64,000 nt of DNA from Nannochloropsis oceanica (GCA_004519485.1 CP038106.1:1065501-1129500); one strand, 5' to 3'. Positions 1 to 13,335 are shown, numbered from the stretch's first letter. The notes: a model not told the origin generated them from the letters alone. A program made the numbers and translations.

Positions 1-1320
1 GAGAATTGGCAAGAGGATGTAGGTCGTAAGGCAAAAGCAGATGGAGCAGCAGCCGCAGCAGCAGCAGCAGCAACAGCTGTAGCAGCGGGAGCAGGAGGGG
101 GAGGAGGATTGAGAGAAGGCCAGGAGGGGTTGGATGAGATGGAGCTTAGGGTTTCTGAAGAGGGAATTACCACCACAGCCATGGTAACGTCGAGACGGAC
201 GGGTCTGAAGGTGGTTTCATCTGTGCCACCACCACCACCAGCAGCAGAGGCAGAAGCAGCACCGGTCATGAAGAACCTCTGCTCACCGCCACTCATGACC
301 GTGACACAAGCGTATGTACCACCAACAACAACAACAGCCTCACTACCGTATCAGCAGCTACAACATCAAAACCAGCACCAGCCACAGGCTCAACAACAAC
401 GACAACAACAACAACAACAACAACAGCATCGGCACCAGCAGGAAGCCCGTCAGCAACAAGAAAGGCAACATCAACAACAGCAGCACCTCCTCCAGCAACA
501 ACAACTTCACCAGCAGCAACAGCGCGAGAAACGAGAACAACAACGGGAGCAACAGCAGGAACGAGAGGAACAAGCGGCTCAGTACCGGGATGATTCCCTC
601 CTCACGGAGTACCTCTCAGCCGCCCAGGAATCCTTCAAGCTTTACGACAACTTTACACGCGGGATACAGGCCGAATCTGCTTCCGCCGCCGCTCTCTCCT
701 TCCACAAAATGGAAGATGACAGCTGTTATGCGAGCAGCTCCTGCTCCTCCGCCTACCAAGATATGCTCCTTCCTGTTTCTATTCCCGCTGGCCGGAAGTC
801 CCCAGTGCTCTCTCGGGCATCCTCCGTCTCGGCACCGAGCCTGGACGCGGGTTTCACCACAGCAGGCAAGGGCGAAGAGGCATTGGATCACCTACAGTAT
901 CGGCAGGGGTCATCCAAGCGGGAGCATTCTAGTAAGATCAGTCCATGGTTAATACCCATGTTGAGTCGGTCTCCTGTCGGGAGCCCCTTGCACTCACCCG
1001 GTGAGTTGAGTGTGTCGTCTACTTCCTCCTTTGCCGACAGTCACCATAGCGGCCCCAACGGTGGCCAAGGAAATGGCAGTGAGAGCGAGGGACAGAGATT
1101 TAAGCTTAGAGCCGCGCAAGAAATGTTGGGGCAAGATCGGCCTCATCACTCTAGCATGTGTGTGGCTGCTGCTGCTGCTTCTTCTGATTCGGGCACTTCT
1201 TCCCACGGGGAAGCTGCCCGAGGGGACAATGACAGGAAATTGATACAAAACACCAACAGTCCCACGAACTACTACATCGCCACGCCCGCCTACAAGCAGC
1301 AGCTTAGTTATCACCATCAG

Positions 1321-1354
<34 letters not shown>

Positions 1355-1794
1355 CACACCAACGAAAAACATTCTCCCGTGAGGAACAAAATCTGCTCGG
1401 CCTTCCTCCCTCCACTCCCTCCTCCCCTCCATACCTCCCCTCTTCTTTCCTCCCTGCCCCGTTGGATATCGTATCCATGTCCCGCCAAACTGCCTCTCTT
1501 CCTGCCGACGGCAAAAACAACTACGACTTGTGCAGCAGAAGCAGTAGCTGCCCGCCGCATAACCCACAACACCCACCTTCTAACGTAGTTACGACGGTGG
1601 CACCTGGAGAAGGAGTGAGTCAGACGACCTACCTACCACTCATGACTGAATGGCCGCCCACTGCGTCCTCCTTAGCTGTGGCTCGTGGGGCGATTGTGGA
1701 TCCTTCTGCGAGTGCGCGAGCGAAGGGGACGATATCCTCATGCAATGGGGTCCAGGGCATGGGGGATGGGACGGAGGTTTATGCAGTGAGGTGA
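1..1794 (+). CDS. Poly-Q/Ser-rich protein, 3' part (5' end outside window)
   Basis: The frame is open from base 1 to a TGA at 1792-1794, so the gene is cut by the left edge; the first in-window ATG is at 139. The visible part, about 597 residues, starts with an Ala/Gly tract, then a long Gln-rich block encoded at about 340-570, and a second poly-Q run (CAG)n at about 1321-1352. Between them lie Ser/Pro-rich stretches with SP dipeptides (such as SRSPVGSPLHSPGE) that could be phosphorylated. I see no catalytic domain, membrane segment or zinc finger. Such composition is common in transcription or RNA-binding regulators, but that is inference and no family is recognised. The sustained frame over 1.8 kb and the mixed codons outside the repeats argue that it is real. 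Confidence 0.6.
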
Positions 1795-2332
1795 TGAGTA
1801 AGCCGGTAGTAGCGGCAGTTGAGAGCTCTTTCTCTCCAACAACAGCATGATGGAGCTATCAATCAGCTGATGGCGCCCGCACATGACCAGCAGGACATGA
1901 CGAGTGATTTGTATTATCATGTTCAGGGCGCGTCCGATTGTGTTTTATGTCAATACGTGTGTGTCCAGCACCATGACGTCTCCTATGCATTGCCCACTCT
2001 CCCTCGCCCCTACCTTTCTCCCATTCCCCTGACCGTAACAGAGTAGATGAAGCATTTTATTCTCTTTTACCAGACTCAAAGGACCAAGTGTGTCAGTCGA
2101 TCAATCGATTAGCCACAATCAGTAACAGCACCAGCAGCAGGCAGAACGAGATACTATGAATGAGAGAGATGGTGGAGCTGCTCCTCCTGAAGTATGCATT
2201 GTATCTGCCTTCTTTGTGCGCAACAACTGTGATACTTGTCTGAAATTAGGAGAAGAGAGTACACATGGTAGGGGGAAGAGATTGTAGTACGTGGGAGACG
2301 AGAGAGAAGCTAAAGGAAGGAGGAGAGACAAA

Positions 2333-2379
<47 letters not shown>

Positions 2380-3513
2380 AATGTCAAGATCAAATAAATT
2401 ACAATTGCCCTTCTGTTCGTCATCTTCTGTCTGTGAGACCTTCGAACGTTATAGATAGAGAAGGAAAATAAATACCAGTTTGGAAGCCCCAAAGAAATAT
2501 CACCCTCCGTGTGTGAAGGGTCGCCAGCATGTGTTTGTATGAACGAATCCTGTCCGGTAGCATGATCGTGTGCTTCCACGGATAAAATATTGAAAGAGAA
2601 TTCACAAGTCCTAGTCATAAATGGAAAAGACAGCGAGACGATAGCGGAAGGCCAGTGAACCAAATGCGCGCTTGCGACCGTCAGTCAAGGAGAACCCATA
2701 AAACGAGACGAAAATACTTCATTACTATCATTCACAGGGGCTTATCCCCGTCCAAGCCTCTTTGCTGCAAGCGCTTTTCACCTCATTTTTTCATATGGGA
2801 AGGTCCAAGGTCCAAAGAAAATGTGCATAGAACATAAAGGGCATGCTACAGAAAGCTCAAGGGGGGGATGCACCGCAAGTCCGCTCATTTCTGCGCTGTC
2901 GTTTCTCATTGTCATCCAGCAGCAGCGGCAAGCGTGAGTGCTGAACAATTGTGGAAGAATCAATGATTAATGCAAGCGCCAGTACAATGATATGCTTTAT
3001 TTTTTGTTTCCTCCCGTTCGATATATTCTTGGGGAGGGTTCACATTTCTCTTTGTAAACTCTGACACATAACTGGAGCTTCCTCCCGCTATCACGAGACA
3101 TCACCACCTTTTCCACTTAAGTTGAAATAGCATGGCAGGGACAATTCCCATGTTCAGGTATGTCTTCCACAAAAGCAGAGCAAGTCGTGTGGTGCTGTGT
3201 TGTGGGCAGAGAAATTATAAACCGGAATTTTTGCAGCACTGAATTAGTAAGTTAAGAAGTTTAAGATGTATAAAACGAGATATGAGTGGAATGCGCAATT
3301 AAGGAGGCCTCAGTTCACATTAAGACAGATAAGACCCAAATAATGATTGATTTTTTGTTTTGGAGCTGTTCAGCAAAAAGTTGTGGTCATGCAATTCACA
3401 TCCAAGGAATTGACTACCTCGTAAATTACCATTTTTGAGAACATCACTACAGCCCCCAAACACGTCATGATCTATCCCATCTCCACTGGGACTTACCCTT
3501 CACATTCTGACGA
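1795..3513. other. Intergenic, with (AG)n microsatellite
   Basis: This 1.7-kb gap lies between the poly-Q gene and the 3' end of ELP6 (convergent). It holds a pure (AG)n run at about 2335-2371 and moderately AT-rich sequence after 2900. I found no reading frame with coding character and no recognisable RNA gene. It presumably carries the 3' UTRs of both flanking genes. Confidence 0.6.
2335..2371. repeat. (AG)n microsatellite
   Basis: Uninterrupted dinucleotide AG repeat of about 18 units, followed by imperfect GGAGAGAGA sequence. Confidence 0.9.
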
Positions 3514-4434
3514 TTAGGGAGAAGCTCTCCCCATTCCAACTACGGCGGACGACGCCGTCAACCGTCCACACTTAAGACCGCCCTCCCCCAATTTGAAATT
3601 GATCAGCTCCGGTCGCGCCCCTGGCCACGGCCGCACTGTAATGAGACCATGTACGTCTCGACTGTATCCTGAGGTCAACGGGCGGACTTCCACTAAGGCG
3701 TCCGCCGTCCGCAACAGCAAATCAATTAAGCTTATAGAATGTGCGTCACCATATTCGTCCTCAATGTCAGACTCGTCGTCGTCATCACCTTCCCCCTCAA
3801 GCACACGCACTAGCAATGATGGTCTAATAGGAGCGGCGATGGATGGCTGGCATTGCATGATTGCACCGCGGAAGACCTGTACAAGCTCCACCGCCACCCG
3901 CGCCCCATACACGCCCGCCACCAAGCTCAGGTCGTCAATAACCACCACGACATGCTGCTGTATTTGTTGTTGTTGCCGTAAGTATTCCGCCAAATTTCTC
4001 AGCAAAGGCGCCATTGCTAAAGCAGGCTGCCCAGCGCCGTCTGATGGTGGTAGTCGTGCTGGGAGCAAAGGGACGTAGACAAACATGTCACCTTCCTCAT
4101 CCAGCTTGGCCTTGTCCACGCCTAGCTTCCTAAGGACCGCCGTGTAATGCGACTGAGGCGCCGCCGCCGCAAAGCAATACACGCGCGTGCCATGTCTCAA
4201 TGCCTGGGCCAGCAAGTGCAAGAGCAAGGCATGCCCGTCCGCCAGAGGATCTTCGTCCGTAAGCAAAGTCGTCTCGCCCGGCAGAAGGCCCCGCCAGCCG
4301 ACCAGGGCCTCCTCGAAGCTCTCCATAGCCTGCTTATGAGTGTAGTTGGATTGGTGGGTGGTAGGAGATTGTAGCGCAGACACACTTTCCACCACCAATC
4401 GCTGTTTCAACAACCTCCCCATTCTCTGGCCCAT
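3514..4434 (-). CDS. ELP6: Elongator complex protein 6 (ELP6)
   Basis: ELP6 is a RecA-fold subunit that with ELP4 and ELP5 forms the ring of Elongator, the complex that makes cm5/mcm5 wobble-uridine modifications in tRNA. The single-exon protein of 306 aa shows the family hallmarks in order: an N-terminal strand with GETTLLTDE in place of a true Walker A, the SHYTAVLRKLGVD motif, a buried strand followed by DDLSLVAGV in the Walker B position, a Leu-rich IDLLLRTADALVEVRPL segment and the C-terminal DVHG followed by a FKLGEGG strand. An acidic insert (EGDDDDESD) sits before the last third. The absence of a functional P-loop is normal for ELP6. The start is the ATG at 4434; the ATG for MESFEEAL about 36 codons downstream is an alternative. 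It converges with the poly-Q gene. Confidence 0.85.
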   Translation of the reverse strand: MGQRMGRLLKQRLVVESVSALQSPTTHQSNYTHKQAMESFEEALVGWRGLLPGETTLLTDEDPLADGHALLLHLLAQALRHGTRVYCFAAAAPQSHYTAVLRKLGVDKAKLDEEGDMFVYVPLLPARLPPSDGAGQPALAMAPLLRNLAEYLRQQQQIQQHVVVVIDDLSLVAGVYGARVAVELVQVFRGAIMQCQPSIAAPIRPSLLVRVLEGEGDDDDESDIEDEYGDAHSISLIDLLLRTADALVEVRPLTSGYSRDVHGLITVRPWPGARPELINFKLGEGGLKCGRLTASSAVVGMGRASP

Positions 4435-4688
4435 AACTCTTTAGAACTCAGAAACGGCCTGAACTTTCACTCTTCACTTTTAGATAGAAAACAAATTTGT
4501 GCCAGTCGGGAAAATATCGTCAGGGTCGATTCCAGATTGTCTGGTTCGTTTCCCTACCCCCCCACCCTCCCTCCCCTTCATCGCTACAGCGTAACAAGCA
4601 TACATGTCGGATCCGTTGCTGGGAAGAAAACATCCCACGGTTATGCGAGCCAAATTATATTCATACTTATAACCTTAAAGTATTTGCT

Positions 4689-6500
4689 TTACTTTTGTCT
4701 ATTCCCACCAACCTCTTTGCCCGCATCCCCGCTTTGCTGCATGTACCCAAAAGCCGACAAATCCTTCATGTTCGTCCGCCAATCTTTACGCACCTTCACG
4801 CGCATCTCCAAATAAACCTTCTTCCCAAAAAATTCTTCCAAATCCAAGCGAGCCAACGTCCCCACCTCCTTCAATTTATTGCCTTTCGTCCCGATCAAAA
4901 TCGGGACATGCGAGTCCCGCGTCGTAAAAATCGTTGAATTGATCTTTATCATTCTCCCCTGGTCCTTAAACGCAGTCACAGCCACCTCGCAGGAATAAGG
5001 TATCTCCTTACTATATCCCGTGAAAACCTTCTCGCGAATAATCTCCGATGCAAAAAATCGTTGCGGCTTGTCAGTCAAGGTGTCATTGGGGTACAGAGGG
5101 GGGGATAATGGCAAATCCTGCTTAATCTTATGCAGCAGCCCATCCAGATTCAATCGCTCATGAGCCGAAATAGGAATAATGTCAGCATTGGGCAGTACCG
5201 CTTGCCACCGGCCAATCACATCTTCCAAATTCCCGATCTTTGCCAAGGCGTCCTTCCCGAGGTTCCCTTGCGGATGGGTCGCGTTCGGCAATAAGTCAAT
5301 TTTATTCACCGCCAACAACAACGGCCGTACACTTCGCTGCATCTGCTCAAAAATTTCCTGATCGGGCCATTCAGATGGGTTTTCAAACACATCCGTCATC
5401 AACAACACCACATCGGCGTCCCCTAAACTTTCCCTCACAAACGCCATCATCCCTTCCTGCAATTTATAATTGGGCCTTAAAACCCCCGGGGTATCATAAT
5501 AAACAATCTGGAAATCCCCCCCCGTCACCACCCCCATGATCTGATGCCTTGTTGTCTGCTGTTTTGACGTCACTATCGATACACGTTCCCCTACCAAGGA
5601 GTTCATCAACGTGCTCTTCCCAACATTCGGGCTCCCAACAATACTGACAAACCCTGCCCTGAAGCCGAGAGGGCCATCATCATCTACCATCAGCGTCGGA
5701 TCCCCAAATTCTATCCCCGCATCTTTCAACAGTTCCCCTAGCTCCTTAGGTGGAGCCGCCAACATAGCCCTGACATCGTCAGTGAGGTCGTCTTCGTCGT
5801 ATGCATACCCTTCGCCGGTCGATCTCTCTCTTCCCCCTCTTTCCGCCCCCTCTACATTCAACCCTGCTAGGAATTCTTCTATGTCTTCTTCCTTTTTCTC
5901 TTCCTTGGCGCCCTTTTTCATCCGTGATTTGACCTTGGGCTTGTCGTCGCTGGGGGAGTCATTGTCGCCCGTGGCCTTTTTGCCTGCGACCCATAAAATT
6001 GTCCGTGAAGCGCTTTCTTTTCTGCTGCCACTGCTGCCTCTACTGCTACTCTTGATGGTGGTGGTGGTGATAGAGGGCAGGGATGCATCCCTGTTTGTTA
6101 ATATTGAAGGTGACGAAGAGCACTGAAGCCCAGCTCTGGCAACGCGCAGGATGAACGCCGCCTGCCCGCTGTTTCTTCTTCTAGACGAGGCCGCAACACC
6201 ACTGTGTGGATAGGCAGGGGGGGCGTGTGAGAGCTTAATGTGAGCGCAAGCCTTTTGTGGGACCAAGACAACTATATCCCTTTTCCCTTATTGCCGTATG
6301 AATGCAGGCTTCTGCCTACATCATGCACTCGAGCTGGCTTTTCCTGCATCTTCCCCTGTAGCCAGGCCAACCAAGCACCTTTCCTCCGGCCTTTTTGCCT
6401 CCCTTGTCCAAACTTACACGTGACGGGTGGAAGACAAGCCTAGCACCAGCAGGGCTGTTGCTGCTGCTGTTGCTGCTGCTGCTACTGAGGGGATCCTCAT
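4689..6500 (-). CDS. era: GTPase Era, organelle-directed, two exons
   Basis: Era is a KH-domain GTPase that binds the 3' end of small-subunit rRNA during ribosome assembly. Model: complement(join(4689..6201,6418..6500)), 531 aa. The large exon has no ATG near its 5' end. A consensus acceptor (CACAG before 6201) joins in phase to an upstream exon starting at the ATG at 6500 and ending at a GTAAGT donor. That exon encodes [19 protein letters not shown], a signal-peptide-like segment. After an acidic Lys-rich linker come the G motifs: GSPNVGKST from about residue 217, TTRHQ, DTPG and NKIDLL. The KH domain follows, with the IGTKGNKLKEVG loop. The signal peptide and the presence of rRNA-maturation machinery suggest import into the plastid; the plastid location is inferred. 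It is head-to-head with hemC. Confidence 0.88.
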
Positions 6501-7232
6501 CTTGCCTCGCCTTGTGCTGCTGCTGCGAATGAAGGGCGGCACTGCTTGTTTGCACTTTATGTCTAAATTGAGAGTCGAGTTGATTGAATCAGGGCGTTTC
6601 CGATAAATTATGCAAAAGGCACATTTACAATGCCTTTGGATGGGCCACGGGACGTTCCACTTGATGTTCGGAGGCAACCTTTGTGGGTGGTGGATGGCGA
6701 TGGGACAGAGAGGCAAATGTGAAGAGCAGCTTGCTTGTGGGCCGCGGCTTGCTCCCTTGATCCTCGTCGAGTGGGTAGCACGATTGAGTCAACAACCACA
6801 CCGCAACCAATGCACAAAAGATATATATACACCTGAGGTTTTTCTATTCATCCCATCCAGGCCACGTACAGCTTGGTGTGCGACTCCTTTCCTTTTCTTA
6901 CCCTTCCCATTCTTTTGCTCCTGCCTCTAGCAGCAGGACGGCGAGTTGCTTGAGTTGCACATCTTGGTCAAGGCGTTCGCACAAATTTGGGCATTTCTAA
7001 TGCATTCCAGGCAGATTCTGACACTAGTAACCACGCAATCGATGTAGGCAGAGGGTTGATATGTCGTGCTGCTGCCCACTGCGCTTGTGGTGGATTGTAT
7101 CAGCCACTGCAAAACCTCAAGATATCAATGCAGGAGCATCGATCTCTTATTCTGTTTCTCACTCGCCCACCCTCCCTCTCTCCCTTCCACCATCCCGTAC
7201 AGGCACATCTCCTCCGCCCCTTCCACAGCAGC
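6501..7232. promoter_or_regulatory. Shared 5' region of era and hemC
   Basis: About 730 bp separate the start codons of two divergent genes, both apparently for plastid proteins. I see no clear TATA box; a short TATATATA tract lies near 6822-6830. The arrangement is compatible with a bidirectional promoter, which is inference only. Confidence 0.35.
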
Positions 7233-8606
<1,374 letters not shown>

Positions 8607-9666
8607 TAAAAAGGGGTCGAGAATGAGATCAGGAAACGGCAGGGAGGGGTCAGAGATAGGAAGGTAGAGAGGCTAAAAGGGAAAATAAGAGGTCAAGGAG
8701 AACGAGGATGACATGAGAAAGAAGGAGGATGAGGAGGAGGAGGAGGAGGAGGAGGAATTGGAGGATAAAAGACATACGAATACCAATGAGATCTCGTGCG
8801 AGAGTGCAACCGCGAGAACAGCAACAAGAATAACAACATGAAGCACAAAACAAATCCACCGACACAATTTGCAGCGTCGCCTCGCCTCGCGCACAAGAAG
8901 CGGACGAGTGGAGACGAAAAGGAAGCAACCCGACGCAAGAGAACCAACGAAAACTATACATACATACAAAACAGAGGTCAAGGCGAAGCCGTATATTTTC
9001 GTGAAATGTCCCTGTATCTTTCACCTTTTCCTTTATATATATATTACTTGACTCAATGTGCATCTTCTCTTGTCATATCACTTATTTTTGTCCAGATCGG
9101 TAAACATTTAGCAAATATCACCACCGAACACGTATTAATTTAAGGTGGGAAGAAGAAACAAGACTGAAAATGCTTGAAAGGGACACAAGTGATGAGAAAC
9201 TGCGCAGTCAGCTAGGGGGTTAAAAATAGAATAGGACAAGAAGATAATTAAAGGAAAACAAGAGGGTTGGATATATAGGGGAAAACAGATGTGCGACCGA
9301 TTAAAATGAATTCCGACATGCATATGTTACACTTTTCCCTTAGTTGTTAATTTGGGTTTTGCGATTTTCCCAGAATGTCGGCGTGTTATGCGTCCACATC
9401 CTAGAGTTCCAATTTCCTGCTACCGCTTTTCTCTTTGTCTTCCGTATACGCTTTCCGCCCAAAGAATCATATATACCCAGACACGTAACACACAGTTAAG
9501 CACTCTTCACCTGTTGTTATCTCAACAAGAATCTAGAGTATATATTTCACCTTGTGTATTTTGTGTGACCCATGAAAAAAAGAAATCCAACTACGCTTTT
9601 TCTGCTCCATGTCCCAAGTAAGCCCTCTGTCCCATCTGCACAATCCTCCCCTCCTGTACTCTTCCC
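8607..9666. other. Intergenic between convergent hemC and unknown gene
   Basis: Contains an imperfect (GGA)n tract at about 8716-8756 directly after hemC and AT-rich sequence with short TATATA runs at about 9035-9050 and 9270-9280. No coding frame was found; it is probably 3' UTR sequence of both neighbours. Confidence 0.55.
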
Positions 9667-10840
9667 CTACTTCTCCTCATCCATAAGCACATCAGGTCGA
9701 CGACGCATAAAGTCGGCCAGCATCGAGTGGTCTGTCGCAAAATAGTCCCCCGGCCGGGCCTTGGCCTCCTTCTTCGTCCCCCGGTAGTAGCAGCGGTCCA
9801 CCATCCCATTGGCAATCCTCCATTCGGGATCCCGCGCCTTTTCGCCATACGCTATCCCAAACACCCGTGTGTAAATGGATCCTCCTGGTTGTAGCATCTC
9901 TCCGTCAATATGGATCTCATCGTTTGCTGTCACGACCACCGTCGGGATCACCATCATTTCCCTCCGACTCCGCTTCTTGCTGTTAGTGGTCATGATGGTA
10001 CTAGTCGGCAGCCGCGCCACTGCTACCTTATCGAGCGACTGGGCAGAATACTGAGACTGCTGTTGCTTCGGCTTCCAAAACAAATCGCCGCTAGAGCTCC
10101 CGCCCGCAGCCTTGCTCTCCACGCTTCCGTCGCTGCGGTGAGGGTTCAAGCTTGAGGTGGTCAACTGCGCCATTTGGCTCCGACCAGGGCTGGTGGTTAA
10201 GCTACCAATGCCAATCTTTTTGGCCGCTGAGGGAGAAGGAGAAGACTTGGTATTTTCGATTGTGGGAATTGTGGGCCGCGGACAGGATCTTTGCTTGGCT
10301 CCTGTTGCCGACGTCTTCTTCTTGAAGACTGAGCCAGGCCTGAGTGTTGTCGAGGCGACGGTCATGATCCCATTACTGCTGTTAGTCCTATTTTTGACCA
10401 ATGCAGACCCTCTAGCAGTCGTGCCGTGTGTCGCATTGCTACTAGTACCTTTCCGGACCCGCTCGGACATGATGGCTCGCAGGTCTGAAAAGGCTCGATC
10501 TTGCTCCCTCAAAAAAGACGAGTCCGCACCGCCAGCCCGTCGTCCCAGATTCCACCGCATCAGGGCCTGGAATTGTTGCAGGCCTCGTGGAATGGGTCGG
10601 GCTTCGCGCTGTGGTTTGGTAATGATGTCGCAATTTCAGCAAGAAACAGGGTACCAAATAGAAGGAGTCGAGCACAAAGGGGGCAAAACAAAAATCAAAT
10701 CAAACGCTCATATAGCATACCAATTGTGCTTCCAACAGTTGCTCCGTTGTCGGCCGAACGGTCAAGAAGGGGGACTGTGTGTGTGTGCGCAGGGGTACAG
10801 ATTTATATATTGGCAACTCAAGGTACCAGGAGTATGCCAT
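9667..10840 (-). CDS. Hypothetical protein, two exons
   Basis: Model: complement(join(9667..10608,10721..10840)), 353 aa. The ATG at 10840 begins an exon that ends in TTEQLLEAQL before a GTATGC donor; a CCACAG acceptor joins in phase to REARPIPRGLQQFQALMRWN, which reads as one amphipathic region. The middle third is low-complexity Ser/Thr/Lys-rich, probably disordered, with basic patches (KKRSRREM). The C-terminal 100 residues look folded: IPTVVVTANDEIHIDGEM, then GGSIYTRVFGIAYGEKARDPEWRIANGMVDRCYYRG and a final ATDHSMLADFMRRRPDVLMDEE. I do not recognise the family. No signal peptide or membrane segment is visible. The basic, disordered composition would suit a nuclear protein, but that is only a guess. 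Confidence 0.6.
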
Positions 10841-11032
10841 CCGACACCCCCAAGGACAATCACAAACATACCTCATTTAGTGCTGATTCAGCCTGTGACC
10901 AATCTACGTTATGAAATATGCAGGCACAATGACCGATGAAGTCATCAGACTGTATTCAATTAATGTGGGAGTGTGTGACAACGTGCGTAAGTTCGCGCTG
11001 GTGTGTTGGAAAATTGCCAGAACCCCAAAAAC

Positions 11033-11800
11033 TTATTTACACATGTCCAAATTCCACGAAACACTGACACAGTCTTGTCCCAAAGATAGTAATGCACACT
11101 TACTCGACGATGGGGCTGGTTGATAACGCTTCCTCCGGATTGCGACAACTATGCGGAAAATGAGGGTTGTGCAGATGGGAGTTAGTCCGATTAGAAGTAC
11201 CAGTGCTCCAAAGGCTGTCAGACTTACGTTGCGCTTCTCGAACGAATCCGGCAATTGTCGTGGGACTTGTTCGTTTAGAATTTTGTCAAAGTCCAAACTG
11301 TCTTGCACGGACATGAACCGGTTGTAAGATCGCGACTTGAGGATGCAGGTTGTTCGCAAGGGGGTCTGCGCAGTCGCCGTAGACTCCGCGACCTGCGGCG
11401 TCGCGGCCTCGGACGCATCCGTGGAGACCTGACATTTATGTGGGTAGGAGGTGGTGGGGATCAGATACCTTTGCACAATGACTGCCCTCGTCGGGCCCTG
11501 TATACATATAGCCTAGAATTGAAAGCGATGCACTAATCGGACGCTTAGCTAAAGTGTTTTATTACTGGTGGTCCTATGACCAAACCAGGAACTCACCGTA
11601 TCAAATGCTGGTACAGAGTCTATAGAGACAATTTTGCTGAGGTTATAATTCTCGGCGCTGGCGTGCAGCTGCATTGGCGTCGCGATGAAATCGTGACAAG
11701 GGTAAGGGCCCTCTGAGGGACCGCCGGTATGACCCATGGAAAGCATTGGTCCCGATGAACTTAACTTTTTATGGATCAGACGTCGCGTTACGCAATTGAA
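11033..11800 (-). CDS. Possible single-pass membrane protein, two or more exons
   Basis: Two open segments on the minus strand, 11597-11845 and 11033-11428, join in phase through a GTGAGT donor (11596-11591) and a pyrimidine-preceded GTCAG acceptor. The joined product reads AENYNLSKIVSIDSVPAFDT followed by VSTDASEAATPQVAEST. Near the C-terminus lies one strong hydrophobic helix, LTAFGALVLLIGLTPICTTL, followed by a basic stop-transfer stretch (RRKRYQP). This predicts a luminal N-terminal part and a short cytosolic tail. The 5' end is uncertain; ATGs at MLSMGHTGG are candidates, and further upstream exons are possible. The family is not recognised. A GTAAGT lies inside the second exon but appears to be coding. 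It sits at the border of a transposon-rich zone, so it may be a decaying gene. Confidence 0.35.
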
Positions 11801-11845
11801 GTTTGCGTAATGTGCTGTAACATTTGTGTCAACCCGGTTATTCAA

Positions 11846-12396
11846 TTGCGGTGAGGAGGGTGCTGGGAGGGGGGGCGTCTCTCATAATGGGAGAAGACGG
11901 AGGGAATACATGTTTCAAAAACCAGTGACGACAGATTGTGGTGGGTTTGGAGAGTTTTATGGGCACTGGCCATGCCCCCAGCCTTGGCCAATCATACGTT
12001 ACGAGGCACCAGACCTCGAGGCCTTCTTAACACATATGGAAGAAGACACCCCGTGCGGGGAGCGCTTTAAATCTATGGGAGTCCCCTTACTTTTGTAACC
12101 GAACTCAAATGACAAGTGAGAGTACGAGAGGACGTAGTCCGTCCGACGACGATGCGGCCGTTATTTTTTCCAACAAACCTAAAATTATCGCGTGCAACCA
12201 ACCAACCTGCATACATCCAGTGCTGTGCTTACTCAAGTCCGCCACTTCTCAGGATAACACACAAGAAAAAGACTTATTAACAACAAGTTGTTATTCTTTC
12301 CATTATTTTTCCGAGTTTTTATGGCTTTGACAGGTTTTTCACCAGCAAAGTCCTCGGATGGCCCATACAGGGCTAGAAGGGGGGGGGAAGTGGAGG
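11846..12396. other. Unassigned sequence upstream of Fanzor remnant
   Basis: No gene is supported here. A 90-residue plus-strand frame (11826-12098) lacks any recognisable motif and has no good start context. The sequence borders the 3' end of the nuclease remnant on the minus strand. Confidence 0.4.
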
Positions 12397-12599
12397 TCAG
12401 AGGGGAGGCAACCTCTTTAGCGTCTGCATCACCTGCCGCAGTTGACCATGCTGGAGGTCATGGGGACGATCTTCTCCAGGGGCCATTCTCCTAAACGCCC
12501 GCAGGATGTTGCATGCCCGATTGCCATCTCGAGATGCGAAGTGTTCACAGGTTTCACACCGACAAATTTCTCGGATGGCCGGCGCGTGAAATCCCAACC

Positions 12600-13335
12600 C
12601 CCCTCTTCCTCCTCTTGCTCCTCCTCCTCCTCTTCCTCCTGCTTCTGCTCATGCACCTGCAGCTGGTGCTCTTTCCCCTCCAACCCATCCTCTACCTCCC
12701 ATCCGTCCTCCCCTCCCTCCCCTCCCTCCCGCTCCTGCTCCTACTCCCTCCCCTTCCTCCCGCTCCTGCTCCTACTTCCACACCTCCTCTCCCTCTTGCT
12801 CCTGCTCCCACACCTCCTTCCCCCGCTCCCCTTCCCCCTCCTCCCTCTCTCCCTCCCCTTCCTGCTGCTGCTCGTGCTAGTGCTGCTCGTACTCCTACTC
12901 GAACTCCTCCAGCTTTTTTTCCTCCCCCTCCCTCTCATCTCCCTCCCCCTTCTCCTACTCCTGCTGCTTCTGCTCGTGTTAGTGCTCGTGCTACTGTTAC
13001 CTCCACTGTCCTTGTCCTTTTCTTTTTCCTCTTCCTCCCCTCCTCCCCCTCCTCCTCCTTCCACCCCTCATTTTGCTGCTGCTGCTGCTCTTGCTTGCGC
13101 TTATTCCCTCACTCCCACTCCCACTCCTGCTCCAGCTTGCACACCTCCGCCCCCTCCTACTCCCGCTCCTGCTGTTCCTCCCATCGGTCCCCTCCTTCCT
13201 ACCATCCTTGCTCCATCCCCCTCCTCTCACTCCTCTCCTCCCCCGCACCTCCCCTTCCCATCCCTCCTCCTCCTTCTCCTCCTCGCCCTTCCCCTACCTC
13301 TCCTGCTCCTTCTTCTCCTGCCTTTCTCGAGATTG
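12600..13335. repeat. CT-rich low-complexity block inside the Fanzor zinc ribbon
   Basis: About 730 bp of CTCCT/CCT-rich sequence on the plus strand, purine-rich on the coding strand, lies between the first CxxC half and the second half of the zinc ribbon. It is open in several frames on both strands, giving misleading Leu/Pro/Ser-rich or Arg/Glu/Gly-rich reading frames. It is best read as a microsatellite-like expansion. Confidence 0.75.

Noticed and set aside
6316-6555. Alternative first exon for era (phase-compatible donor GTAGGC at 6319)
   Set aside because: It lacks an in-frame ATG and any targeting signal; the exon at 6418-6500 has an ATG, a GTAAGT donor and a signal peptide.
11190-11260. 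GTAAGT inside the possible membrane-protein exon as a splice donor
   Set aside because: The frame continues directly into a membrane helix and basic stop-transfer sequence, so the motif is more likely coding.
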